From: Microseira sp041929235
Lineage (GTDB): Bacteria; Cyanobacteriota; Cyanobacteriia; Cyanobacteriales; Aerosakkonemataceae
Length of the DNA stretch: 64,000 bases
Direction of reading: 5' to 3'
Assembly (NCBI RefSeq): GCF_041929235.1
Contig: NZ_JBHFNP010000277.1
Coordinates: 1 to 64,000, forward strand
Part shown: positions 55,079-63,768 of the stretch, one piece after another
How positions within the stretch are numbered: position 1 is the first letter of the stretch
Layout of the letters: each line of letters begins with the position of its first letter
Program-made: the position numbers and the translations under genes
Notes under the pieces: model-generated
The model's database searches: none
Told to the model about the DNA's origin: nothing
What the model saw: only the letters and a program-made list of their open reading frames with translations

Positions 55079-55972
55079 TCACCACGGAACGCCTAAAGGC
55101 TGTATATCTCTAGCCGAACTGCCAATGTGGGCTAATAGCAACTCAGTATCTTGCTGTTGAACCCCCATCAGCGCCCACTGTAACCAAACTGTTCCAGCTC
55201 TGAAACGAGCTTGATCGATCAAACTCTCTAAATCTGAATAGTATGGCGCCATCCGCTTCACGACAGGTTCGCCATAATTATCCAGTAAACTGGCAAAATC
55301 AATCGCTGGATTCCCCAAACCTGCTGTGCCAAAATCAATAATGCCGCTAATCCTCTGTTGTTCTGAATTAAACAGAATATGGTAGCACCCTAGATCGCCG
55401 TGAATTAAAACAGGAGAAGCCTCTAGCGTTAAATTGCCCTCGACCAGCGGCTCAAAGTGTTCGTGAACCCAAGTGCGTTGGTGTTTCCATAGATATGGGA
55501 AAAGAATTTCCTGAGTTTTTTGATAAAGATGCAACATATCTTCGCGAGTGCGTTCGGCAACTGAAGCCGCAATTCCAGATGTTTCGAGAACATCGTTGGG
55601 AATGCTGTGTAGTTGCTGATAAAACTCACCTAACTGTGCAATTACTTTTTCCTGAGCGGATGATTCTAACCTCAGTAACTTATTTCGAGAAAGTGGCTCA
55701 CCCTCAATAAAGGGATAGCTGACAAAATCCTCTTCCACAAGCTCGATCTGCGGAATAGGTAGGTCAATAAACGATTGTACCAACTGCAAAATCTTGACTT
55801 CTATCGCCAAGGTTTGTTTTGCCCACTTTGTTTTAGGGAATCGACACACTAATTGCTGGTCAATGATAATTACATCATTGTTCATTCCATCCTGGTTAAA
55901 CTCCACGCGCTCTAATGAAGAGTTGGGATAAACAGCGCGAATTTTTTCAATGTAATCGTCTGGTATCTTCAT
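55079..55972 (-). CDS. Aminoglycoside phosphotransferase (APH) family kinase
   Basis: A 297-residue protein-kinase-like fold. The catalytic loop is VLIHGDLGCYHILF and the metal-binding motif IIDFGTAGLGNP. Relatives phosphorylate antibiotics, choline or other small molecules; the substrate is not predictable. With the DUF1232 gene it lies between two 155-bp direct repeats, suggesting a recent rearrangement. Confidence 0.8.
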   Translation of the reverse strand: MKIPDDYIEKIRAVYPNSSLERVEFNQDGMNNDVIIIDQQLVCRFPKTKWAKQTLAIEVKILQLVQSFIDLPIPQIELVEEDFVSYPFIEGEPLSRNKLLRLESSAQEKVIAQLGEFYQQLHSIPNDVLETSGIAASVAERTREDMLHLYQKTQEILFPYLWKHQRTWVHEHFEPLVEGNLTLEASPVLIHGDLGCYHILFNSEQQRISGIIDFGTAGLGNPAIDFASLLDNYGEPVVKRMAPYYSDLESLIDQARFRAGTVWLQWALMGVQQQDTELLLAHIGSSARDIQPLGVPW

Positions 55973-55993
55973 ATTTTCTGCAATCTTGACAAA

Positions 55994-56377
55994 TCAACCT
56001 TTCAAAATTCGCCCCATCCAAACAACAATTAAAATCCCCAAACCTATCCAAATCAAAACAATAATAACCGCTGCTATCTTACTGGTAGGCTTACCTGCGC
56101 TCATAGCTGCTTCTGCTTTCTGGCGGCACTCGTTTAAAACAGCAGCGGGAATCATCTTTAATACCAGCCAAATCAAGAGCGGCACTATAATTAAATCGTC
56201 TAAATAACCAATGATTGGAATAAAATCTGGAATCAAGTCAATCGGACTAAAAGCATAGGCAACAACGCACCCAGCCAACAACCTTGCATACCAGGGAACT
56301 CTGGGGTCTTTACAAGCTAAATAAATCGCATATGTTTCTTTTTTAAGTTTCCTCGCTTGTTGTTTTAATGCTTGCAT
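55994..56377 (-). CDS. DUF1232 (YkvA-like) membrane protein
   Basis: A 127-residue protein. The family core is DPRVPWYARLLAGCVVAYAFSP followed by IDLIPDFIPIIGYLDDLII, and a C-terminal helix (AAVIIVLIWIGLGILIVVWM). Function unknown. Its first codons fall within the right copy of the 155-bp direct repeat. Confidence 0.85.
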   Translation of the reverse strand: MQALKQQARKLKKETYAIYLACKDPRVPWYARLLAGCVVAYAFSPIDLIPDFIPIIGYLDDLIIVPLLIWLVLKMIPAAVLNECRQKAEAAMSAGKPTSKIAAVIIVLIWIGLGILIVVWMGRILKG

Positions 56378-56523
56378 GGGTTAATTTATCTGAGTCAGGA
56401 CTGACGCCAAGAAACCGGGTTTCTTTCTATGAAAAACAATGGTAACCGCAAGGATTGAAATGTTTTCAGCGAACTTGAATGATGTCAAAGGTATCCCGAT
56501 TGCCAATACGATAAAATAAGAAA
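56365..56523. repeat. 155-bp direct repeat, right copy
   Basis: Matches 54870-55024 apart from a few bases and a four-base difference in the GGGTTTCTTTCTATG stretch. This copy overlaps the intact DUF1232 start and PIN-gene end, so it is the likely original. Confidence 0.85.
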
Positions 56524-56879
56524 TCAGCATCAAGCGTGAGAATTTGACGATACCCTGTTTTTTCAGCCGTCAAAACTAGGGTGGCATCAGCCAAATCCAT
56601 TGGTCGATCGCGGTACTGTTCCATCAGTTCCAGTAAACGGCTGTATTCACCTTCCTGAATATGGTAAATTGTTAGCAGTTGATCTAAAAGAATCTGACCC
56701 AACTGTTTTTGCATCATCCATCCGCCTCGATGCAGAGAAAGATACATAGCTTCTGTCAGGCATGACCAGGTTGTAAGGAGAGGCTTTGCCAAACGCATAA
56801 CCGCATTTTGGTAAGCAACGTGCTGAGGCTGAGTGCGATCTACCAGACAAAATAAAACCCCTGCATCGCATAGGATCAT
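56466..56879 (-). CDS. PIN-domain toxin (VapC-like)
   Basis: A 137-residue PIN nuclease: ILCDAGVLFCLVD with the first Asp, TEAMYLS with the Glu, DLADATLVLTAEKTG and TLDADFLFYR with the later Asp residues. Overlaps its antitoxin by 4 bases. VapC-type enzymes cut tRNA or rRNA. Confidence 0.88.
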   Translation of the reverse strand: MILCDAGVLFCLVDRTQPQHVAYQNAVMRLAKPLLTTWSCLTEAMYLSLHRGGWMMQKQLGQILLDQLLTIYHIQEGEYSRLLELMEQYRDRPMDLADATLVLTAEKTGYRQILTLDADFLFYRIGNRDTFDIIQVR

Positions 56880-57133
56880 AGTTCTAGACCTTGTTGCCGA
56901 TACTTGTTGAGTAGCAGTTGCTGATATTCGCTGTTTTGCTCAGTAGTCGTTACTTCCAAAAGATCTACCCCCTCGAACCATTTTGCCCAAGCTTTAGCAA
57001 TATCGTCTTGGATGCCATCAGCTATTCTAGATTGATGCTTGTGCATCAAAAAGTCGATGAAGTCGCTGACTTCAGGCAAAGCTGACTCTGGAAGTTGCTG
57101 CAATTTGGCGATCGCTGATTCGAGAATAGTCAT
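56876..57133 (-). CDS. Antitoxin of the PIN pair
   Basis: An 85-residue protein beginning MTILESAIAKLQQLPE and VSDFIDFLMHKHQ, a pattern common in cyanobacterial VapB/DUF2281-like antitoxins, with an acidic middle. Its stop overlaps the toxin start. Confidence 0.82.
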   Translation of the reverse strand: MTILESAIAKLQQLPESALPEVSDFIDFLMHKHQSRIADGIQDDIAKAWAKWFEGVDLLEVTTTEQNSEYQQLLLNKYRQQGLEL

Positions 57134-57819
57134 ATGAATAACATCGCAATCGGAATGTTTCGACTTGCTGTGATAATAGTCTTTTTACATTCTAAGGGAA
57201 GGCAATAGCGATCGCTACGGGGCAAGCACCGCTCTCCCTGGTATTCTCAGGAAAAAGGGATAACAATTGTTAACACCAGAAACCAGCTATTTAAATTTAT
57301 AGCTAAGGTTGTCGAAGATTGTTAATGGTATTGTTAAGTCGCTGCTGTAACATTTGCCCCTCTCTACGAACGTCAGGATACCTGTACCTTCGACAGTCAA
57401 TCCATTGACCAGCAACCATTAGTTGGGCAAGTTGATTTCCTGATGCTGCCATTGCACAGGTACTCGCTTCCGATGACCCATTGTTTGCAGGAGACCTATA
57501 CGGAATCCACCCTTGGAAGCACCGACCGTAAGAATCGCCGAAAACTTGACGTTGGAAGCAACGACCCTATGGGTCACAAGCGACCTGCTGACTCAAAGCC
57601 TTTTCCACCGGAATCAACCCGAAGCCAGCACAAGCAGTTATACAAAGCTGTTGTTAGTAGACTTTTACTTTTCATTTATCGAACAACTTCTATCGTTATG
57701 AAATTGGATTTATTTTTTTTAGTAAAAATCTGAATTTAATCTCAGTCAAGGTCTAAAAAGCGTAGGGTGCGTTCAGATCGCACCCTACAAATCAAGAGCG
57801 ATATCGCTCTTTTATCTTC
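57134..57819. other. Intergenic, no gene recognised
   Basis: 686 bases. A 96-codon plus-strand frame (57443-57733) has no recognisable or protein-like sequence and I do not call it. The palindrome at 57762 lies at the metK end. Confidence 0.5.
57762..57788 (-). terminator. Palindrome GTAGGGTGCG...CGCACCCTAC after metK
   Basis: A 10-base stem with a short loop, 32 bases beyond the metK stop, followed on the minus strand by a CTTTTTAGACC tail. It could end metK transcription; it is also a member of a dispersed repeat (see 44430). Confidence 0.45.
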
Positions 57820-59082
57820 CTACACTACTGAAGCAGAAAGCTGTTGCGCCAACGCTTCTTTCAACAGCGGTGCTTTGTCAGTTTGTTCCCACGGCAACTC
57901 TATATCTGTGCGACCAAAATGACCGTAAGCGGCTACATCTTGGTAGAAACGACCGCCCCTTTCTGCTGGCAGGTTGCGTAAACCAAAGGCGTGGATAATT
58001 CCCGCCGGACGCAGTTCAAAATGCTCTTTGACCAACTCCTGCAACCTGTCATCATCCACTTTTCCAGTTCCGAAAGTTTCGATTGTCATACTGACAGGTC
58101 GGGCAACGCCGATAGCGTAGCTTAACTGAATTTCGCACTTATCTGCCAACCCGGCAGCGACGATATTTTTCGCTACGTAGCGGCAGGCGTAGGCGGCACT
58201 GCGGTCTACTTTTGTCGGGTCTTTGCCGGAAAAAGCACCGCCGCCGTGACGGGAATAACCGCCGTAGGTATCGACGATAATTTTACGACCTGTTAAACCA
58301 GCATCTCCCTGGGGGCCACCAATGACAAATTTGCCTGTGGGGTTGACAAGGAAGCGGGTTTGTGCATCTGGCTTGATCGCAATATCGGTAAAGATGGGTT
58401 GTACGACTGCTTCCCAGAGGTCTTCTTTGATTTTGGCTTGGATGGCGGCTTCGTCGCTGATGTCGCCAATGGTGGCAGTGTGCTGGGTGGAAATCAGAAT
58501 CGTATCGATGCCGACGGGTTTACCATCTTCGTAGATTACCGTTACCTGAGTTTTGCCATCGGGACGCAGGTAAGGCAGTTGCCCGGTTTTGCGGACCGCT
58601 GCCAGTCGTCGGGCGGCACGGTGGGCGATGCTGATCGGTAAGGGCATCAGTTCTGGGGTTTCGTTGCAGGCGAAGCCAAACATGATGCCTTGATCTCCCG
58701 CGCCAACGGCGTCAAATGCCTCATCGCTGGACTGTTCCCGGGTTTCCTGGGCGGTATTGACGCCTTGGGCGATGTCAGGGGATTGCCTGTCTAACGCCAC
58801 CAATACGGAACAACTATTGGAACAGAAGCCGTTTTCAGCATTCGTGTAGCCAATTTCGGCAATTTTTTTGCGGGCTAAATCGATGTAATTAATGTGGGCT
58901 TTGGTGGTAATTTCCCCTGTCAGCAGGACTAAGCCTGTATTAACTACGACTTCGGCGGCGACGCGGCTTTTCGGGTCTTCGGTGAGTAGCGCATCTAAAA
59001 TAGTGTCGGAAATTTGATCGCAGATTTTATCAGGATGACCTTCGGTAACAGATTCGGAGGTAAATAGATAGCGACGAGACAA
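57820..59082 (-). CDS. metK: S-adenosylmethionine synthetase
   Basis: Makes SAM from methionine and ATP. A 420-residue protein starting (TTG) LSRRYLFTSESVTEGHPDKICDQ; other signatures are GAGDQGIMFGFACNET, LRPDGKTQVT, GGPQGDAGLTGRKIIVDTYGG and GGGAFSGKDPTKVDRS. The frame is open to an ATG at 59163, but the TTG has a perfect GGAGG eight bases upstream and relatives begin there, so TTG at 59082 is the likely start. It supplies SAM for the many methyltransferases here. Confidence 0.95.
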   Translation of the reverse strand: MSRRYLFTSESVTEGHPDKICDQISDTILDALLTEDPKSRVAAEVVVNTGLVLLTGEITTKAHINYIDLARKKIAEIGYTNAENGFCSNSCSVLVALDRQSPDIAQGVNTAQETREQSSDEAFDAVGAGDQGIMFGFACNETPELMPLPISIAHRAARRLAAVRKTGQLPYLRPDGKTQVTVIYEDGKPVGIDTILISTQHTATIGDISDEAAIQAKIKEDLWEAVVQPIFTDIAIKPDAQTRFLVNPTGKFVIGGPQGDAGLTGRKIIVDTYGGYSRHGGGAFSGKDPTKVDRSAAYACRYVAKNIVAAGLADKCEIQLSYAIGVARPVSMTIETFGTGKVDDDRLQELVKEHFELRPAGIIHAFGLRNLPAERGGRFYQDVAAYGHFGRTDIELPWEQTDKAPLLKEALAQQLSASVV

Positions 59083-59650
59083 TGGTAATTCCTCCTGGAA
59101 TATTAGATAGGAAAACGAATTGTTTGAGCTAGGTTCAGCCACTTTGACCATCCCCCACATCAATAGCGGGGAATTTTTGGACTGAGAATCTCCCTTTTAG
59201 GTTTCCCCTATTGGTGTCTTACATTCTCATGTCATGGCGTTTTAACTCACTCAACGGGTGCGGGAAGCCGCGCCAAGCGCGTCCACAAGCTTTAACTCCC
59301 CTGTGATTGGGGTACTCGCGCTATTTTAGTGCAAACTGCGACGCGCAGTTGCACCCAAAGCGTTTTACCCTATACCGGGTATGAGTGGGCGCATCATTCT
59401 TCCCGTTTCTTTTAACCAGTCATCATAACAATATTTCTATCAAAGGTTTGTAAAGATTCAGTATTTTTACTGTTTGATCCTGATGAAGCTTACGATCCAT
59501 CAGGTTCTACCTGAGAAATTTGCTGAGTTATTGGCGGAAGTAGGGACGGGTTTAACAACATATTGCGTGGCTTCTTTGATTGGTTGGTAAAACCCGCCCC
59601 GAATCTCCTTTAACAATTCTTCACAGAGTGGGGTCATGGGTCAAACAGGA
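59083..59650. other. Intergenic region upstream of metK, possible insertion-sequence end
   Basis: About 59145-59400 shows several hairpins, including CCCCCACATCAATAGCGGGG, and the text TGTCTTACATTCTCATGTCATG, reminiscent of the non-coding right ends of IS200/IS605-type elements in cyanobacteria. No transposase or TnpB frame is present. No SAM riboswitch was recognised. Confidence 0.3.
59540..59600. repeat. GTAGGGGCGGGTTT palindrome, copy E
   Basis: GTAGGGACGGGTTTAACAA at the left and GTAAAACCCGCCCC at the right, 61 bp, between metK and the HAD gene. Confidence 0.75.
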
Positions 59651-60400
59651 CTAAACGATTTGGATTTCGTCTAGTTGCGCGATTGCTACATCCGCCGCTG
59701 CCAAATGCGCCGCTTCTGGATTTCCCCAGCATATGCCAATACAACCGGCTGCACCAGCTTTCTGCGCCATTTCTATATCCGCTGCCGAATCTCCGACCAT
59801 TAAAGTAGCACCTGGTTCGACTCCTAGTGTCTGGCAAGCTTGCAGAAATAAAGCCGGATCGGGTTTACTTGGCGCTTCATCCACCCCCATTTGTAACTGA
59901 ATGCAATTTCCCAATTGATAGTACTTGACAAATTCTTTAACTCGTGATGTTCTAGCCGCCGAAAGAATCCCCAATTTTAGCCCAGCTTTTGAGAGAAATT
60001 GCAGCACTTCCAAACAGCCGACAAACAGGGGAGAGGGGGCAGTTTTTTGCAAAACTCGATCGGCTTCTTCAAACCCGCGACGGGCAATAGACAGGGATTC
60101 GATCCATCCCCTTCCAGTTTCGGCGATATAGGCAGCGGCGGCAATTTCGTTTTCGCGGCGACTGCCAACGGCGATTAACCCGGTAGGATCGAGGGTATCC
60201 CCATTGATGCCAAATGCCATTAATAAAGGATCGCCAACACCGGGAATTTGGGCATCGATGGCACGACATCGCTTTTGTCCTAACTGTCTCAAATATTCTG
60301 CGGAATCTTCCAAAGTGCCGTCTTTATCAAAAATAATGGCAGAGATATTGGCAAAGGTTTTGTCCCGACAGCGAATTGTCACCAACCTCTTTTGCTCCAT
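59651..60400 (-). CDS. HAD-family hydrolase, phosphoglycolate phosphatase-like
   Basis: A 249-residue HAD protein. Motif I is IIFDKDGTLEDS, motif II is GILSAAR, and the later motifs are KPDPALFLQA and MVGDSAADIEMA. The all-helical cap between 35 and 130 fits the phosphoglycolate-phosphatase/GPH-like group. Substrate unproven; in a phototroph 2-phosphoglycolate is a reasonable candidate. Confidence 0.85.
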   Translation of the reverse strand: MEQKRLVTIRCRDKTFANISAIIFDKDGTLEDSAEYLRQLGQKRCRAIDAQIPGVGDPLLMAFGINGDTLDPTGLIAVGSRRENEIAAAAYIAETGRGWIESLSIARRGFEEADRVLQKTAPSPLFVGCLEVLQFLSKAGLKLGILSAARTSRVKEFVKYYQLGNCIQLQMGVDEAPSKPDPALFLQACQTLGVEPGATLMVGDSAADIEMAQKAGAAGCIGICWGNPEAAHLAAADVAIAQLDEIQIV

Positions 60401-60482
60401 ATAAATAAAAATACCTCCTCGTTGCGAGGGTTAAGTTTAGTTAAATTTTTGGCGATTTAGTGATGCTCCTGTAGATTTGAGC

Positions 60483-60510
60483 AAAAAAAAGAGGGAATTA
60501 CCCTCTTTTG
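60483..60510 (-). terminator. Intrinsic terminator of the S1 gene
   Basis: On the minus strand AAAAGAGGG, loop TAATT, CCCTCTTTTTTTT: a strong stem with an eight-base T run, 38 bases after the stop. Confidence 0.85.
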
Positions 60511-60547
60511 GAAAGCTAGTTGTATTTCACCACAACTGAGCTATCGC

Positions 60548-61606
60548 TTACTCTTGAACTAAGGGTAAAGCCTCTGCTTCTGGGGTTTCCACTGCTTCTG
60601 GGGTTTCCACTGCTTCTGGGATTTCCATTGCTTCTGGGATTTCCACTGCTTCTTCTTCCGTCGCCAGAACCGCAGCTGCGGGTGGTGCTTCAGCTACTTC
60701 ACCTTGCTGTTTGGCTTTTTGCTGTTCGCGATACTTCGCCGCCATTTCTTCTGCCATATCGTACACGCGATCGCGATTGCGGATCATATCCCCTGGTTCG
60801 GGTTCCAGCTGTTTGGTTGACAGGGAAATCCTACCCCGTTCCGCATCTAGATCGATGATCATGACTTTAATTTCGTCATTCACATTGAACACGCTATGAG
60901 GCGTATCGATATGTTCGTGGGATATTTCGGAAATGTGCAATAAACCGCTGACGCCGCCAATATCGATGAACGCACCGTATGGTTTGATTCCTCTCACCGA
61001 ACCGATCACCACTTCGCCTACTTCCAGGCGATTCATCTTGCGTTCTACTAATGCCCTTCTGTGGGACAATACCAGACGATTTCGATCTTCATCTACTTCT
61101 AAGAATTTCAGGGGCAGTTCTTCTCCCACTAAATCTTCTTTCGGCTTCCTGGTACTGATATGAGACCCCGGTATAAACCCTCGCAGTCCTTCTATCCGTA
61201 CCAGCGCTCCCCCCCGGTTGGTGGCAAATACTTGAGAACGCACAGTGGCGTCTTCTGCTTGCAATTGACGCACTCGCTCCCAAGCGCGCATGTATTCTAT
61301 GCGACGAATAGAAAGCGTTAGTTGTCCATCTTCGTTCTCATCGGTAAGAATAAAGAACTCGCGGGTTTCGTTTGATTGTAAAACCTCTTCCGGAGCGTCT
61401 ACGCGGTTAATTGACATCTCCTGAATCGGAATATATGCTGCTGTTTTAGCACCTATGTCAATCAGAGCGCCGCGCGGCTCTATACTGAATACTGTACCGG
61501 CTACTATATCACCGGGACTAAAGTGATAATCATACTTGTCTAATAGAGCTGCAAAATCTTCGTGGCTAAAGCCAATTTCTGCCGTTGCTGATTTCTGATT
61601 GACCAT
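60548..61606 (-). CDS. rpsA: 30S ribosomal protein S1 (cyanobacterial short form)
   Basis: Binds mRNA on the 30S subunit. A 352-residue protein with three S1 domains, the usual cyanobacterial and chloroplast form, against six in E. coli. Domain cores: GDIVAGTVFSIEPRGALIDIG, SQVFATNRGGALVRIEGLRGFIPGS, GEVVIGSVRGIKPYGAFIDIG with VSGLLHISEIS. The last 35 residues are an acidic repeat (EIPEAMEIPEAVETPEAVE) coded by an 18-bp tandem array. Confidence 0.93.
   Translation of the reverse strand: MVNQKSATAEIGFSHEDFAALLDKYDYHFSPGDIVAGTVFSIEPRGALIDIGAKTAAYIPIQEMSINRVDAPEEVLQSNETREFFILTDENEDGQLTLSIRRIEYMRAWERVRQLQAEDATVRSQVFATNRGGALVRIEGLRGFIPGSHISTRKPKEDLVGEELPLKFLEVDEDRNRLVLSHRRALVERKMNRLEVGEVVIGSVRGIKPYGAFIDIGGVSGLLHISEISHEHIDTPHSVFNVNDEIKVMIIDLDAERGRISLSTKQLEPEPGDMIRNRDRVYDMAEEMAAKYREQQKAKQQGEVAEAPPAAAVLATEEEAVEIPEAMEIPEAVETPEAVETPEAEALPLVQE
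60574..60651. repeat. 18-bp tandem repeat in the S1 gene tail (four copies)
   Basis: Units of CTGCTTCTGGGGTTTCCA start at 60574, 60592, 60610 and 60628. Each adds six residues (VETPEA or MEIPEA) to the C-terminal tail of S1. Confidence 0.9.
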
Positions 61607-62076
61607 GCGAATTGTTTCCTGGTAGTTATCTTGGTAGGTTTTTTGCCTCCTGTGGATGTATACGCACTCTAGTAACGAGTAGTTTACACCTACATGTTTG
61701 CTCTCTAGAACTGAGCCAAACCCGTTTGTGGGGTTCGGTGTCTATTTCCTGCTTCATCCTGGGGTTTTCACTTCCAGTCCACAGGCGTATCTTTAGGTCG
61801 AGCCAACCTTAGAATCTGTTTGAACAACTTTCGTTGCCACAGATAATCCAGAGTTACCTGCCTATTTTTTAGCACCTTGGGCAGGTTTAGACAGGGAAGG
61901 TAACCCATCGTTGCTCGATCGCCGCCGATTTGGCAGCAAAATCGACACAACGAGACTAGGTTAATTATTTTAACGTAAATCCAAGCTCTTATAATCCCCT
62001 TTAAGGTAGAGAATCGGCAAGGGACAAGGCGAGTTAAATTTGTGGCGCCAGCATCAAAGTTGAGCCTGCCGTGCCC
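61607..62076. other. Upstream region of the S1 gene, no gene recognised
   Basis: 470 bases between S1 and the metallophosphoesterase gene. It should carry a long S1 leader and promoter. A 66-codon plus-strand frame is not protein-like. Confidence 0.5.
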
Positions 62077-63768
62077 CTACTTATTTGATTTCAAGCGAAA
62101 TTCGTCAAACTTTAGCACCTCTCGGTCTGGATTTCTCGTATCGAAGCGATAACTGCTGACTATGCCGGTTTCCGTGTCCAAAATGCTGAAAGCTGTGATA
62201 TCGTTACTCGCTACATAGGGTAACGGTTGACCATCGGAGCCGAAGAGCGGCGCGATCGCTGGCACGACAGGTTCTAACTCATACGGGTTCCCTGTAGCAG
62301 TATACTCCTGTTGGTAGCCATTTGGTACGGGTCGCTGTTTTTCTGATAGCGCCGCACCATAAGAATTCCCCACATTAGAAGTTTCCAAATAATGAGTGCC
62401 GTTGTTACTAACAAAGCGATTCCACAGGTGTGAATGACCGTACAATACTAGCTGCACGCCAGATTTTTCTAGCAGCGGCACGAGGTCGCAGATGATGTAA
62501 TCTTGTTGTTTTGGATACTCGTATCGCACTGCTTGAATATTGCCATCGGCGTCGCGTTCAATTATTTGTACCGGATCGGTATAAGCGGGAACAATATTAT
62601 CGCCCAAGGTATGGGGTGGGTGATGGAACATCACGACTTTGTATTTTGCCCGTTTAAATTCAACGCTGTTGAGTTCGGTTTGCAACCATTGGTACTGGGT
62701 GCTGCCTTGTTTAATCGGTTCAAAGATATGCTGACCGTATCCCCAATTTTCCGGGTTGTTTAGCGTCGGTTTGGATTCAGAATACTTCCCCCTCGCATTA
62801 GCCGCAAGGGAAGGCGTCCGCCACATATTCGTTACGTACAATACCACCAACCGCACATCTCCAAACGTCACGGCATAATATTTCTTTCCTCCTGCGTGAC
62901 TCTCAGGCAAGGTAAAAATCTCCTCATAAGTATCCGTATTAAAAGAATAATCCTTCACCCAATCATCCCCCTTACCCAAGCAAGAATCCTGAGAATTCCG
63001 TACATCCGGGTTCAAAATCCGAGGAGTGAAGATTTTTTCGGCAACTTCACGGGGCAAGGTATTATCAAATTGGTCATCCAAACTGCTATCCATCGAAAAG
63101 CGACCCATCACCTCGTGGTTGCCAATTGCGGTAAAAATGGGGGCATTTTGCAGCAATTCTCCCCCGTGATAAAGGGTTTGAATATTATTTTTAGTTAATT
63201 GATAATTTGCCCGCCCTTGCAGACAGGGAAAAAAAGCACAACCCCGACGATCGTCAAACCATTCCGAAGCGCGATCCGACACATTTACCAAGTCACCTGC
63301 AAAGAAAACAGCATCAACAACTCCGACTGTCTCTACTACCTTTTGCAGATTCGCAGCCGTCATCGGCTTTAGTTGATGGTCAGAAGTGAGTAAAATTTTG
63401 AGGGGCATTCCCGGTAGCGGTTTGGGTGCTAGAGCAAACGTATTACTGCTGACGCTTTGCCCATCTTCCCTGACGCTAGTAACGCGATAAGGAACTTTGG
63501 TATTGGGGATTAGTCCTGTTACTTCTGCTTCTTGTCGCCAGATATGGCTTCTTGTGGTTTGTTGATAAACTTGCTCTACCTGGGAATTTTGATCTTCCCT
63601 CGCCCGACTTAATTTAGTCGTAGTTGCGGTAACTATTTGGCTAAAATTCTCACCATAGGCAACAATATGATGGGAACCGGGGAATTCGGTAAACCAAACA
63701 ACCCGCACAGAATTCTCTGTTGGGCATTGCAAAAATGGATCGGTTAGTAGTTGGGGGTGGGACAGCAT
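62077..63768 (-). CDS. Purple-acid-phosphatase-like metallophosphoesterase
   Basis: A 563-residue protein. Residues about 10-115 look like the fibronectin-type N-terminal domain of purple acid phosphatases (VRVVWFTEFPG, VTGLIPNTKVPYRV). The metallophosphoesterase core follows: LLTSDHQLK, FAGDLVN, AIGNHEVMG, VVMFHHPPHT and LYGHSHLWNRF. No clear signal peptide. Probably releases phosphate from esters, perhaps at the surface; substrate unknown. Confidence 0.82.
   Translation of the reverse strand: MLSHPQLLTDPFLQCPTENSVRVVWFTEFPGSHHIVAYGENFSQIVTATTTKLSRAREDQNSQVEQVYQQTTRSHIWRQEAEVTGLIPNTKVPYRVTSVREDGQSVSSNTFALAPKPLPGMPLKILLTSDHQLKPMTAANLQKVVETVGVVDAVFFAGDLVNVSDRASEWFDDRRGCAFFPCLQGRANYQLTKNNIQTLYHGGELLQNAPIFTAIGNHEVMGRFSMDSSLDDQFDNTLPREVAEKIFTPRILNPDVRNSQDSCLGKGDDWVKDYSFNTDTYEEIFTLPESHAGGKKYYAVTFGDVRLVVLYVTNMWRTPSLAANARGKYSESKPTLNNPENWGYGQHIFEPIKQGSTQYQWLQTELNSVEFKRAKYKVVMFHHPPHTLGDNIVPAYTDPVQIIERDADGNIQAVRYEYPKQQDYIICDLVPLLEKSGVQLVLYGHSHLWNRFVSNNGTHYLETSNVGNSYGAALSEKQRPVPNGYQQEYTATGNPYELEPVVPAIAPLFGSDGQPLPYVASNDITAFSILDTETGIVSSYRFDTRNPDREVLKFDEFRLKSNK

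Noticed and set aside
57443..57733. 96-codon plus-strand frame downstream of the PIN pair
   Set aside because: No recognisable domain and no ribosome site; low-quality composition.
59083..59400. Possible SAM riboswitch before metK
   Set aside because: No conserved SAM-I or other SAM aptamer core could be recognised; the hairpins fit a mobile-element end better.
61612..61812. 66-codon plus-strand frame upstream of S1
   Set aside because: Lies in the S1 leader and shows no family similarity.
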